Assembly: GCA_936920625.1 (NCBI GenBank)
Contig: CAKZHC010000015.1
Location: 111,182-175,181 of the forward strand
Direction of reading: 5' to 3'
DNA: 64,000 nt
Origin: an uncultured Enterobacteriaceae bacterium
Lineage (GTDB): Bacteria; Pseudomonadota; Gammaproteobacteria; Enterobacterales; Enterobacteriaceae
Shown here piece after piece: positions 16,511 through 25,838 of this stretch; the first letter of the stretch is position 1; each line of letters opens with the position of its first letter. Under the pieces are notes generated by a model, which was not told where the DNA came from, ran no database searches, and saw only the letters and a program-made list of their open reading frames with translations. A program made the translations under genes and the position numbers.

Positions 16511-18793
16511 ATGAGTCAATTGACGCAAGAAGGGGGAGAGCGTCTCGCCCTGCATAAATTTACTGAGAAAGCGTACCTGGATTACTCCATGTACGTCATT
16601 ATGGATCGTGCACTTCCTTTTATTGGTGACGGCCTGAAACCGGTTCAGCGGCGGATTATCTATGCTATGTCTGAGCTGGGTCTGAACGCCAGTGCCAAAT
16701 TTAAAAAATCGGCGCGTACCGTGGGTGACGTGCTGGGTAAGTACCATCCTCATGGTGATAATGCCTGTTACGAAGCGATGGTATTAATGGCGCAACCTTT
16801 CTCCTATCGTTATCCGCTGGTGGATGGTCAGGGCAACTGGGGAGCGCCTGATGATCCGAAGTCTTTTGCAGCGATGCGTTATACCGAATCACGTCTTTCA
16901 AAATACGCCGAATTGCTGCTGGCTGAACTGGGGCAAGGTACGGTCGATTATACCCCTAATTTTGATGGCACCATGGAAGAGCCCGCGAGGCTTCCGGCGC
17001 GCCTGCCAAATATTCTGCTCAACGGCACAACGGGAATCGCCGTGGGAATGGCGACCGATATACCACCGCACAATTTGCGCGAAGTGACAGCCGCCGCAAT
17101 TGCACTCATCGACAGCCCTACAACTTCTCTTGAAGCACTGCTAGATATCGTGCATGGGCCAGATTTCCCTACAGAGGCCGAAATTATTACGTCGCGTGCG
17201 GATATCCGTAAGCTTTATCTTAGTGGCCGCGGCTCCATCCGCCAGCGTGCTGTGTGGAAAAAGGAAGATGGTGCTGTGATTATTACGGCCCTGCCACATC
17301 AGGTCTCAGGAGCGCGCGTGCTCGAGCAGATAGCCAGTCAGATGCGCAACAAAAAGTTACCGATGGTGGAAGATTTGCGTGATGAATCTGACCATGAAAA
17401 CTCAACGCGCCTTGTGCTGGTGCCGCGTTCGAATCGCGTTGATGTGGACCAGGTGATGAATCATCTGTTCGCTACTACGGATCTCGAGAAGAGTTACCGT
17501 GTTAACATGAATATGATTGGGCTCGATAATCGTCCGGCGGTTAAAAATTTGCTGGAAATCCTCCGTGAGTGGCTGGTTTTCCGTCGTGAAACGGTACGAC
17601 GTCGCCTCAATTTTCGCCTGGAGAAGGTAGAAAAACGGTTACACATACTTGAGGGGCTGCTGCTGGCTTTCCTCAGTATCGATGAAGTTATTCAGATTAT
17701 TCGCACGGAGGACGAGCCACGTCCGGTTTTAATGACCCGCTTTGCGTTAAGTGAAATTCAGGCAGAAGCGATTCTCGATCTCAAGCTGCGCCATCTTGCC
17801 AGGCTGGAAGAGACGAAAATTCGCGGTGAACAGGATGAGCTTGAGCAGGAGCGCGATGCAATACGCGCGCTTCTTAACAGTGAACGTAAAATGAACACGC
17901 TACTAAAACGTGAGCTACAGGCAGACAGCGCGAAGTATGGTGATGCCCGGCGGTCGCCGCTATGTGAACGCCAGGAGGCAAAAGCCTTAAGTGAATCCGA
18001 TTTTACCACTTCAGAGCCAGTTACCGTTGTACTGTCACAAATGGGCTGGATTCGCAGTGCTAAGGGACATGATATCGATCCACAAGGGCTGAGCTATAAA
18101 GCGGGGGACAGTTTCCGCGCTGCTGCGCGCGGGAAGAGCAACCAGCTGGTGGGATTTATCGACTCGACCGGGCGAAGCTATGCCCTTGATCCAACAACGT
18201 TGTCGGGGGCCAGAGGTCAGGGAGAGCCGCTGACAGGGAAACTAACGCTGCCTAAGGGTGCTGTGGTGGAACAGGTAATTATGGCGCCTGAACAGCAAAA
18301 GCTCCTGATGGCCTCTGATGCCGGATATGGTTTCATCTGCACCTTTAACGATCTGATTTCCCGTAACCGTGCGGGTAAGGCACTACTTTCACTGCCAGAA
18401 GGTGCGAAAGTGATGACACCCAGTGCCATCACTCAGGATGATGCGCTGTTACTGGTCATCACCAAAGCCGGGCGTATGCTTCTGTTTCCGGTTAGTGATC
18501 TGCCTCAGCTTTCAAAAGGCAAAGGCAATAAAATTATCTCAATTACATCGTCGGAAGCTGCTAGTGGCACTGATGGCCTCGCCTGGCTACTGCTAATATC
18601 CCCGCAAAGTTCACTGACGCTTAATGCAGGTAAACGTAAGTTAACGCTCAAAACAGATGCTCTGAACAAGTTTCGTGGTGAACGCGGCCGCCGGGGTACA
18701 CTGCTGCCGCGTGGAATGCATCGTATCGATAACGTTCATGTTGATACCCCAGAACCACCAGCAAAAACCAGCCAGATTAGCGACGAAGTTTGA
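16511..18793 (+). CDS. parC: DNA topoisomerase IV subunit A
   Basis: DNA cleavage and rejoining subunit of topoisomerase IV. The winged-helix/tower N-terminal domain shows MDRALPFIGDGLKPVQRRI, KKSARTVGDVLGKYHPHGD and AMRYTES (catalytic Tyr near 124), and GTTGIAVGMATDIPPHN is intact. The C-terminal domain forms the usual beta-pinwheel blades (SAKGHDIDPQ, GRSYALDP, GKGNKI). It is 760 residues, against 752 in E. coli. At residue 84 (bases 16760-16762, AAT), equivalent to E. coli Ser80 in the quinolone-resistance region, this protein has Asn. The adjacent acidic residue (E. coli Glu84) is retained. Confidence 0.98.
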   Translation: MSQLTQEGGERLALHKFTEKAYLDYSMYVIMDRALPFIGDGLKPVQRRIIYAMSELGLNASAKFKKSARTVGDVLGKYHPHGDNACYEAMVLMAQPFSYRYPLVDGQGNWGAPDDPKSFAAMRYTESRLSKYAELLLAELGQGTVDYTPNFDGTMEEPARLPARLPNILLNGTTGIAVGMATDIPPHNLREVTAAAIALIDSPTTSLEALLDIVHGPDFPTEAEIITSRADIRKLYLSGRGSIRQRAVWKKEDGAVIITALPHQVSGARVLEQIASQMRNKKLPMVEDLRDESDHENSTRLVLVPRSNRVDVDQVMNHLFATTDLEKSYRVNMNMIGLDNRPAVKNLLEILREWLVFRRETVRRRLNFRLEKVEKRLHILEGLLLAFLSIDEVIQIIRTEDEPRPVLMTRFALSEIQAEAILDLKLRHLARLEETKIRGEQDELEQERDAIRALLNSERKMNTLLKRELQADSAKYGDARRSPLCERQEAKALSESDFTTSEPVTVVLSQMGWIRSAKGHDIDPQGLSYKAGDSFRAAARGKSNQLVGFIDSTGRSYALDPTTLSGARGQGEPLTGKLTLPKGAVVEQVIMAPEQQKLLMASDAGYGFICTFNDLISRNRAGKALLSLPEGAKVMTPSAITQDDALLLVITKAGRMLLFPVSDLPQLSKGKGNKIISITSSEAASGTDGLAWLLLISPQSSLTLNAGKRKLTLKTDALNKFRGERGRRGTLLPRGMHRIDNVHVDTPEPPAKTSQISDEV

Positions 18794-18815
18794 TGCTGAT
18801 GGTGCTACAGCATCA
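18791..18815 (+). other. Hairpin directly after parC
   Basis: An 8-bp inverted repeat TGATGCTG (18791-18798) / CAGCATCA (18808-18815) begins at the parC stop codon. No T tract follows, so it may attenuate or protect the parC 3' end rather than terminate ahead of plsC. Confidence 0.4.
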
Positions 18816-18900
18816 GCCTGTCAACCCGCTGGTACGTGGGAAAGTGGCTGTTCAAATGAATTCAGGCAGTTGTCTGTAAGCTGTAATAATTGAGGTAGGA

Positions 18901-19638
18901 ATGCTCGCACTGTTTCGTATTGTTATCATAGTGACGTACTGTATTTTGGTCTGTATTCTGGGTAGCATTTGGTGTCTGTTTAGCCCGCGTAATCCAAAGC
19001 ATGTTGCGCATTTTGGTCGTATGTTTGCGCGTTTGTCACCTGTGATGGGTCTTAAAGTTGAGCTGCGTCTGCCTTCGATGTCCGGCCGGTTACCTAATGC
19101 GATTTACATCGCCAACCACCAGAACAACTATGACATGATTACCGCGTCCAAAATTATTCAGCCCAATACGGTGACCGTGGGCAAAAAAAGCCTGCTATGG
19201 ATCCCTTTTTTTGGCCAGCTTTACTGGCTGACTGGTAACCTGCTGATTGATCGTAATAATAGTACAAAAGCCCACAGTACTATCAGTAAGGTTGTGGAGG
19301 AGTTCAGCAAAAAAACAATTTCGTTCTGGATGTTTCCTGAGGGTACCCGGAGCCGGGGACGAGGTCTGCTTCCCTTCAAAACTGGCGCGTTTCATGCGGC
19401 CATAGCTGCGGGTGTGCCTGTGATCCCGATTGTGGTCTCTGATACCCATAACAAGATCAAGTTTAATCGTTGTAATAATGGGCTGGTTATTGTCGAAATG
19501 CTGTCGCCAGTGGATGTTACGCGTTATGACAGAGAATCAATACGTGAGCTGATGGCGTATTGTCAGCAAATGATGGCGACAAAGTTTGCGTCATTAAATG
19601 CCGAAGTGGCCGAGCGGGAGGCCAAGGGTAAAGTCTAA
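18901..19638 (+). CDS. plsC: 1-acyl-sn-glycerol-3-phosphate acyltransferase
   Basis: Inner-membrane enzyme that acylates lysophosphatidic acid at position 2 to give phosphatidic acid. The N-terminal hydrophobic segment (residues 3-24) anchors the protein. The catalytic NHQNNYD (NHx4D, residues 72-78) and the substrate motif FPEGTRSRGRG are intact, followed by GVPVIPIVVSD. It is 245 residues, like E. coli. It lies about 107 bases after parC and upstream of ftsP, the standard parC-plsC-ftsP order. Confidence 0.96.
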   Translation: MLALFRIVIIVTYCILVCILGSIWCLFSPRNPKHVAHFGRMFARLSPVMGLKVELRLPSMSGRLPNAIYIANHQNNYDMITASKIIQPNTVTVGKKSLLWIPFFGQLYWLTGNLLIDRNNSTKAHSTISKVVEEFSKKTISFWMFPEGTRSRGRGLLPFKTGAFHAAIAAGVPVIPIVVSDTHNKIKFNRCNNGLVIVEMLSPVDVTRYDRESIRELMAYCQQMMATKFASLNAEVAEREAKGKV

Positions 19639-19757
19639 CTTGCACCATACCCTGGCTTGTCGGCTTCGTCAGAAAACAGGTGCCCCTGTAGCGATAAACC
19701 TTAATAACAGGATCGAGGGGGCATCAGAGGAGGTGCCGATGATTATATGGAGTATTT

Positions 19758-21192
19758 ATGTCTTTAAGCCGGCGTCAGTTTATTCAGGCATCGGGCGTCA
19801 TGCTTTGCGCTGCATCTTTGCCTTCCCCTGCTCATGCAGCAAGTGATGAAAATCCTCTGCCAGTACCACCTCTGATTGAATCTCGGCGGGGACAGCCACT
19901 TTTCCTCACATTGCAACATTGCCACTGGTCCTTTAGTGGCAGTAGTGATGATAAAGCACAGGTTCTCGGCGTGAATGGCCGGTATCTGGGGCCAACGGTA
20001 CGAGTTAGTCGTGGCGATGATGTCAAACTGATCTGGAGTAATTGTCTGGCTGAGCCGGTAGCCATGAGTGTGAGTGGTCTCCAGGTTAGTGGGGCACTCA
20101 TGGGCGGAGCGCCCCGTGTGATGCCAGCGGGGGCTGAATGGGCTCCGGTTATTGCAATACGCCAGGCTGCTGCTACGTGCTGGTATCATGCAACAACCCC
20201 CGGTTGCATGGCCCTGCAGGTTTATCAGGGGCTGGCGGGAATATGGCTTATAGAAGATGAGGTGAGCAGGGCGTTACCGCTGCCAGATAACTACGGCGTG
20301 GATGATTTCCCGCTCATTATTCAGGATAAACGCCTCACTAACGATGGGATACCTGAGTACAGCCCACCCGCAGAGGGAGGGTTTGTTGGTAATACGTTAC
20401 TGGTCAACGGGGTGTGTAACCCTTTTATCGAGGTTCCCCGTGGTTGGGTGCGTCTGCGGCTATATAAATGCTGCTAACGCCCGTCGTTTAGAATTGCGAA
20501 TGAGTGACGGACGACTATTCAATGTCATCGCCAGTGATCAGGGTTTCCTGCCTGTTCCGGTAGCCGTACATCAGTTAAGCCTGGCGCCCAGCGAGCGGCG
20601 TGAAATCCTTGTAGATGTCAGCCAGGGAGAAGAGGTCTCGATCACTGCCGGTGAAACCGCGACGCTGCTGGACCGTCTGCGTGGATTTTTCCAGCCTGAC
20701 TCTGCTCTGCTAAATGCCAACGTTTTAACCCTGCGCCCTGTTGGTTTGCTATCTCTGGCGGAAGAAAATTTGCCTGTCAGGTTACTGGCGGATCAGGTAA
20801 TTAACGGTGCGCCTGGCCCTACCCGAGAATTTCACTTGGGTGATAATACGCCGGGCATTAATGGGATGCTTTGGAATATACACCGCATCGACGTAAGGGC
20901 TCGGCAGGGTGGTGTTGAGCGCTGGATTATTCGTTCCGCACTACCACAATCTTTTCATATTCAGGGGGTGATGTTTCTGATCAAAAGTGTTAACGGTGCG
21001 CCTGCAGTGGCTGAAGATCGTGGCTGGAAAGACACAGTCTGGGTGGATGGTGAGGTGGAGCTATTGGTTTCTTTCGGCAACAGCTCCTCTGAATACTTTC
21101 CGTTTGTATACTATAGCCAGACGCTGGAGCTGGCAGACAGAGGAAGTGCCGGCCAGCTTCTGGTAACCCCTGTGGCTGAAATGGGCTACTAA
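19758..21192 (+). pseudogene. ftsP: ftsP (sufI), frameshifted Tat-exported division protein
   Basis: FtsP is a periplasmic multicopper-oxidase-fold protein that stabilises the divisome under stress. The twin-arginine signal SLSRRQFIQASG is at the start. The first frame runs to GWVRLRLYKCC and stops at 20477. The homologous continuation (NAANARRLELRMSDGRLF ... AFHIEGVMF-like FHIQGVMFLIK ... RGSAGQLLVTPV) is in another frame to 21192. At the junction CTA (20460-20462) is followed by four bases TATA (20463-20466) and then AAT GCT GCT AAC, where the family has one codon (LLNAS), so there is a net +1 insertion. Both halves are otherwise well conserved, so this is a recent lesion or a sequencing error. 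Confidence 0.9.
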
Positions 21193-21303
21193 CATCATTG
21201 TACTGATAAATAGTGCCCAGAAAGCGTCACTGGTTCGTCTGGCTTTAGATAATGCCTCCAATAAATCGTAGTGCCGGCCGTCCTCGTTAACTGTCAGCAA
21301 CAT

Positions 21304-22134
21304 TCAGAAGTTTGATAGTTCGGGATCAGGACCAAGGCGATGACCAGCATCCAGTTTAGTTATTTCACTAATATCATCTTTATCGAGACGAAAATCGAAT
21401 ACATTAAAGTTTTCTTCAATCCGGGAGGGTGTTACTGATTTTGGAATCACCACCAGACCACAATCCAGGTGCCAGCGAATGACAATTTGTGCCGGCGTTT
21501 TGCCATATTGTTTGGCCAGTCCTTTAATCACGGGATGGTCAAAAACGCCTTTGCCTCCTTGGGCCAGCGGACTCCAGGATTCAGTCTGGATCTGATGCAT
21601 GGCGTTCCAGGCATATAGGGTGCGTTGCTGAAACAGGGGATGCAGTTCAATCTGGTTGACAGCAGGGGTGACGCCAGTTTCATCGATCAGTCGTTTCAAA
21701 TGAGACTCATTGAAATTACAAACGCCGATGCTGGTTGCCATGCCCTGCTGTTGCAACAGGATGATCTGTTTCCATGCGTCAACATAATTATCTTTCTCGG
21801 GACAGGGCCAGTGCATTAGGTAAAGATTGACCGAATCAAGTCTGAGTTTCTCCAGGCTGGTTTCAAGAGCTGCCCGAACATTTAACTGATCGTCATTCCA
21901 TAATTTAGTTGTGATAAAAATCTGTTCGCGAGGGAGTGCACTTTGCGAGATAGCCTGACCAACACTCTCTTCATTTTTATAGATAGCGGCGGTGTCAACA
22001 GCGCGGTAGCCAACTTCAAAGGCTTTCATCACCGCTTTCAGGGCATCATCTGAACTGGCCTGCCAGACGACTCCCAGCCCGAGCTGTGGCATCATGTTGC
22101 CATCAGGCAATTTTATGATTGTTTGTTCTGACAT
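21304..22134 (-). CDS. dkgA: 2,5-diketo-D-gluconate reductase A / methylglyoxal reductase
   Basis: NADPH-dependent aldo-keto reductase; in E. coli it reduces 2,5-diketo-D-gluconate, methylglyoxal and related carbonyls. The catalytic set is visible: DTAAIYKNEESVG (Asp, Tyr), TTKLWNDDQ (Lys) and LYLMHWP (His). The NADP-specific VVIPKSVTPSRIEEN is near the C-terminus. It is 276 residues, as in E. coli. ATG 22134 has GGAGA upstream. It converges on ftsP; the yqhD/yqhC and ygiQ genes that flank it in E. coli are absent. Confidence 0.94.
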   Translation of the reverse strand: MSEQTIIKLPDGNMMPQLGLGVVWQASSDDALKAVMKAFEVGYRAVDTAAIYKNEESVGQAISQSALPREQIFITTKLWNDDQLNVRAALETSLEKLRLDSVNLYLMHWPCPEKDNYVDAWKQIILLQQQGMATSIGVCNFNESHLKRLIDETGVTPAVNQIELHPLFQQRTLYAWNAMHQIQTESWSPLAQGGKGVFDHPVIKGLAKQYGKTPAQIVIRWHLDCGLVVIPKSVTPSRIEENFNVFDFRLDKDDISEITKLDAGHRLGPDPELSNF

Positions 22135-22370
22135 AATTTCTCCATTTGCAGTGACTATTGTGTAGAATTTGCTTGCAACCTTTTAAGTCTAGTTGGCAAA
22201 GCGTATCCCGGAGGAGGGAGCTGGCTTAATAGAAATTAGCCAGAAAGTGCAGTTTTCTGATACTGTGTGCTACACATACTTATCTGATGCACACTTTTTA
22301 TATCAGTGGCACTGTGTTGTCATAATATCAGGACTGGCAGAGGTGGCAGGAAAATAAATTAACTGGTGGC

Positions 22371-23033
22371 TCACAACTCAGTGTTTTTTTTATTTCTGAA
22401 AATCAGCACAATGCTGCCAGCCAGACCAATTAACAGCAATATGAAAGGCATAATCACCATAACGGTCATGACCAGATCTTCATGGCGTTTAATAAAAGGC
22501 ACCTGACTGATGGCGTAACCGAGCGCTATCAGGATGCCTACCCAGAGAAAGCCGCTAAGCCAGTTATATAGCTGAAACCGGCTGTTTTTCAGACCCGCGA
22601 TACCCGCAAGTGTTGGCAGCAGTGTGCGAATAAATGCTAAAAAACGCCCCGTCAGTAGTGCCAGCATTCCGTGCTGATGAAACAGATGCCGGGCGCGCTG
22701 ATGATAATGAGCGGGCAGATGCAACAGCCAGCGTTTTATAAGCCGGGTATTTCCAAGCCAGCGCCCTTGCAAATAGCCAAGCCAACAGCCGAGACTGGCA
22801 GCAATCGTCATTAATATCATGGTGGTGGTTAAGTCCATTACCCCTCTGGCAACCATAGTACCAGCGAGGAGTAACAAGCTGTCACCTGGTAAAAAAGCCG
22901 CAGGGAGTAAGCCATTTTCAAGGAACAGTATCAGAAACATGATGCCGTAAATCATCCAAAGCACTTCGGGATTGTTTAGTGCAGAGAAATCCTGATACCA
23001 CAGTGCCTGAACAATTCTATGCATTACACTCAT
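22371..23033 (-). CDS. yghB: DedA family membrane protein YghB
   Basis: Inner-membrane DedA/VTT-family protein, implicated in envelope integrity, lipid carrier flipping and proton-motive-force balance. Family hallmarks are ENGLLPAAFLPGDSLLLLAG, ASLGCWLGYLQGRWLG, and GRFLAFIRTLLPTLAGIAG with conserved Glu and Arg residues. About five hydrophobic segments are visible in 220 residues. It matches YghB more closely than the paralogue YqjA, and its place next to metC supports that. The lysine-rich C-terminus (FRNKKNTEL) faces the cytoplasm. Confidence 0.9.
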   Translation of the reverse strand: MSVMHRIVQALWYQDFSALNNPEVLWMIYGIMFLILFLENGLLPAAFLPGDSLLLLAGTMVARGVMDLTTTMILMTIAASLGCWLGYLQGRWLGNTRLIKRWLLHLPAHYHQRARHLFHQHGMLALLTGRFLAFIRTLLPTLAGIAGLKNSRFQLYNWLSGFLWVGILIALGYAISQVPFIKRHEDLVMTVMVIMPFILLLIGLAGSIVLIFRNKKNTEL

Positions 23034-23191
23034 GTTTGATTCCGATTAAGCACGCTACCGCCCTATTGTAAAATAAATGCTGTCTTATGGCGTCTTTTGA
23101 CTGTACCCGCTCCGAAAATACTTTAGACAGGGTGGTCCGAAGGTTCAGGTATATTGCTGTTGGGGAAAGACGATTTACATAGTGACCTGTA

Positions 23192-24376
23192 CTATTTGGC
23201 AGCAAGGCGATTAAAGCCATCTGCTAAATCGGCAATCAGATCATCAACATGCTCGAGGCCGATGTGCAGGCGTATAAGGGTGCCGCTAAAATCAGTCGGG
23301 CGAATCGAATCGATTTCACTAGGCTGGCTGGCCAGAATCAGTGACTCATAGCCGCCCCAGGAAAAGGCCATATGGAAGTATCTAAAATTGTCGAGGTAGT
23401 GTGCCAGCCGGGTATTATCAAGCTTCTCCTTTAGCACAAACGAGAAAAGTCCGCTGCTGCCAGTAAAATCCCGTCGCCAGATTTCATGGCCCTGGCTACC
23501 CGGAAGGGCAGGATGATTGACGCGCTCCACCTCGGAGCGCTGAGCAAGCCACCTGGCGACTTTCAACGCGTTCTCTTGGTGCTGATTCAGTCGGACTGCC
23601 AGAGTGCGTAGCCCGCGGCTCGCGATATAAGCTGTATCTGCATCCACCATCTGCCCCATCAGATAAGCGTTCTGGCTTAACTGTGGCCAGCAGCGCTGAT
23701 TAGCGACTGCCGTACCAATCATCGCATCGGCATGGCCAGTTAAATATTTGGTCCCCGACTGAATCGAGATATCAACGCCCATTTCGAGTGGACGAAACAG
23801 TATGCCAGCGGCCCAGGTATTGTCGATAATAATTACGGCTTCAGGAGCGATGGCACGGACTGCCGCAATTATCGCGGGTACATCCTGTATTTCCATAGTA
23901 ATCGAGGCGGGAGACTCGAGAAAAACGACACGGGTTTCAGGACGCACCAGCCCGGCTATCTTGCCATCCAGGCAGTGATCAAACCAGGTAATGTCGACAC
24001 CCATCCGGCTGAGAATTTTTTTACAGAAAAGGTATGTAGGCTCATAAACACCGCTACTGACCAGTATATGATCCCCTTTGCTGGTAAAGGACAGGATGGT
24101 ATTAGCGATAGCCGCTGCGCCGCAGGGGAAAAGATAGCAGCCAGCCCCTCCTTCCAGTTCAGTCATGGCATCCTGGAGCGCAAAATGGGTGAGAGTACCG
24201 CGGCGACCGTAGTAGAGTTGCTGTTGATCGCGGCCTGCACTGGCACGTTTTTTGTCCTCAACAGAGGTGAAAAGGAGTGAGGAAGCGCGCTGCACTACGC
24301 TGTTGATAGCGCCTTGGGTATAACGGTTATCACGTCCTATGGTGATGAGGGTTGTTTCAATTTTTTTTTCTGACAT
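23192..24376 (-). CDS. metC: Cystathionine beta-lyase MetC
   Basis: PLP enzyme splitting cystathionine to homocysteine, pyruvate and ammonia in methionine synthesis. The PLP-lysine segment SIQSGTKYLTGHADAMIG is intact, as are QLYYGRRGTLTHFALQDAMTELEGG, VIIIDNTWAAGILF and ARWLAQRSEVERVNHPALPGS. It has 394 residues (395 in E. coli). MSEKKIETTL at 24376 was taken as the start by homology; an in-frame ATG 78 bases upstream exists. It is divergent from exbB with the Fur boxes between, so metC may also feel that region. Confidence 0.96.
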   Translation of the reverse strand: MSEKKIETTLITIGRDNRYTQGAINSVVQRASSLLFTSVEDKKRASAGRDQQQLYYGRRGTLTHFALQDAMTELEGGAGCYLFPCGAAAIANTILSFTSKGDHILVSSGVYEPTYLFCKKILSRMGVDITWFDHCLDGKIAGLVRPETRVVFLESPASITMEIQDVPAIIAAVRAIAPEAVIIIDNTWAAGILFRPLEMGVDISIQSGTKYLTGHADAMIGTAVANQRCWPQLSQNAYLMGQMVDADTAYIASRGLRTLAVRLNQHQENALKVARWLAQRSEVERVNHPALPGSQGHEIWRRDFTGSSGLFSFVLKEKLDNTRLAHYLDNFRYFHMAFSWGGYESLILASQPSEIDSIRPTDFSGTLIRLHIGLEHVDDLIADLADGFNRLAAK

Positions 24377-24532
24377 ATGTATGTGACTCTGCTCATTCCG
24401 GTTTATTCCTGAGAGTATCATGCAGGTTGTTACGACGGTATGGCACTGGAACAAATGGGGGGCTGTTTTTTAGCAAAAAAGGGCTTATTTTAACCATGGA
24501 TGCGGGCAACGGGCTGAAAAGCAGATAGTAAA

Positions 24533-24569
24533 TGAGAATTGCTATCAATCCGAATGCAATTTGTTATCA
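24533..24569 (+). promoter_or_regulatory. Two candidate Fur boxes upstream of exbB
   Basis: TGAGAATTGCTATCA (24533-24547) and TGCAATTTGTTATCA (24555-24569) each resemble the 7-1-7 Fur consensus TGATAATNATTATCA, and their starts are 22 bases apart. They lie 46-82 bases upstream of the exbB start in the metC-exbB gap. Iron repression of exbBD is the expected outcome. Confidence 0.7.
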
Positions 24570-24614
24570 TTTATCCCGCGAACGATGGCTATATGATAAC
24601 GTCCGGAGATACGT

Positions 24615-25349
24615 GTGACGAATGATTTAATGCAGATCGACCTCTCGGTTTGGGGTATGTATCAGAATGCAGATATTGTAGTAAAAATAGTGATGATCGG
24701 GCTGTTACTCGCATCTGTAACTACCTGGGCGCTCTTTTTTGGTAAATATGCCAGACTGAGCCGTTCCATAAAAAGATTACACGGTGAGCAGAGGGTGCTG
24801 AAAAGCGTACGTTCACTGGATGAAGCGGCAGTAATTAGTCAGTCATTTCACCGCTACAGTATAATTGCATTGCTTATCGACGAAGCACAACAGGAGCTGA
24901 ATCTTTCACAGGGAAGCCGGGACAACGAAGGCATTAAAGCGCGCACTGTTTTTCGTCTCGAGCGCTGTCTGGCCGCTTTCAGCCGCTATGCGGGGCGTGG
25001 TAATGGGTTCCTGGCCACCATTGGTGCAACAGCACCCTTTGTCGGCCTTTTTGGTACCGTATGGGGCATTATGAACAGTTTTATCGGAATCGCCAGAACG
25101 CAAACCACTAACCTGGCGGTTGTGGCACCCGGTATTGCTGAGGCACTGCTTGCTACTGCAATGGGTCTGGTTACTGCTATTCCGGCTGTAGTCATTTATA
25201 ACATTTTTACAAGGATGATAGCGGGCTACAAAGCGTCGCTGGGCGATGCTGTAGCACATATTTTGTTGTTGCAAAGCCGTGATCTGGATTTAACTGCTGG
25301 TACTGCTGATATACTGGCCTCAAAAACTACATCGTTACGGGCGGGTTAA
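24615..25349 (+). CDS. exbB: TonB-system proton channel subunit ExbB
   Basis: Inner-membrane pentameric scaffold that, with ExbD, uses the proton gradient to energise TonB for siderophore and cobalamin import. The start is GTG 24615 (TNDLMQIDLSVWGMYQ follows, matching family residue 2 onward), with CCGGAGA 5 bases upstream. Three membrane segments are visible near 23-43, 133-155 and 176-199, including FVGLFGTVWGIMNSFIGIA and APGIAEALLATAMGLVTAIPAVV. It is 244 residues, identical in length to E. coli. It is followed 4 bases later by exbD; tonB is not in the window. Confidence 0.96.
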   Translation: MTNDLMQIDLSVWGMYQNADIVVKIVMIGLLLASVTTWALFFGKYARLSRSIKRLHGEQRVLKSVRSLDEAAVISQSFHRYSIIALLIDEAQQELNLSQGSRDNEGIKARTVFRLERCLAAFSRYAGRGNGFLATIGATAPFVGLFGTVWGIMNSFIGIARTQTTNLAVVAPGIAEALLATAMGLVTAIPAVVIYNIFTRMIAGYKASLGDAVAHILLLQSRDLDLTAGTADILASKTTSLRAG

Positions 25350-25353
25350 CATC

Positions 25354-25785
25354 ATGGTAATGCGTTTTAACGATAACCCGGATGATAATGTTGAAATACA
25401 TGAAATCAATGTAACGCCGTTCATCGATGTGATGCTGGTATTGCTTATCATTTTCATGGTGGCTGCACCGCTTGCCACCGTTGATGTACCAGTCAGTCTG
25501 CCCACATCCACCAGTAAGTCGCAGCCGCGTCCACAACACCCGCTTTATCTCTCTATTAAAGCCGATGAACAGCTCTACGTTAATAACGAACGGGTGACAG
25601 CAGATACACTTATTGCGTCTCTTGACAGCCAGACAGCAGGTGAGAAAGAGACCACGATTTTTTTTCAGGCTGATAAGACAATCAGTTATCAGATGCTGAT
25701 GAGCGTGATGGACAAGCTGCGTCAGTCTGGCTATCTAAAAATTGCTTTAATGGGGCTTGCGAGTGAAAGCCCCACGTCTCGCTGA
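25354..25785 (+). CDS. exbD: TonB-system protein ExbD
   Basis: Single-pass inner-membrane partner of ExbB. The protonatable Asp25 lies in NVTPFIDVMLVLLIIFMVAAP, at the start of the transmembrane helix. The periplasmic domain with TIFFQADKTISYQMLMSVMD is typical. It is 143 residues, two more than E. coli. It is the second gene of the exbBD operon under the Fur boxes. Confidence 0.96.
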   Translation: MVMRFNDNPDDNVEIHEINVTPFIDVMLVLLIIFMVAAPLATVDVPVSLPTSTSKSQPRPQHPLYLSIKADEQLYVNNERVTADTLIASLDSQTAGEKETTIFFQADKTISYQMLMSVMDKLRQSGYLKIALMGLASESPTSR

Positions 25786-25838
25786 TTCGGGCGTCTGAGT
25801 ACCCGCTGGTCACAACGATTTTTTTGATGTTCTTCCGG

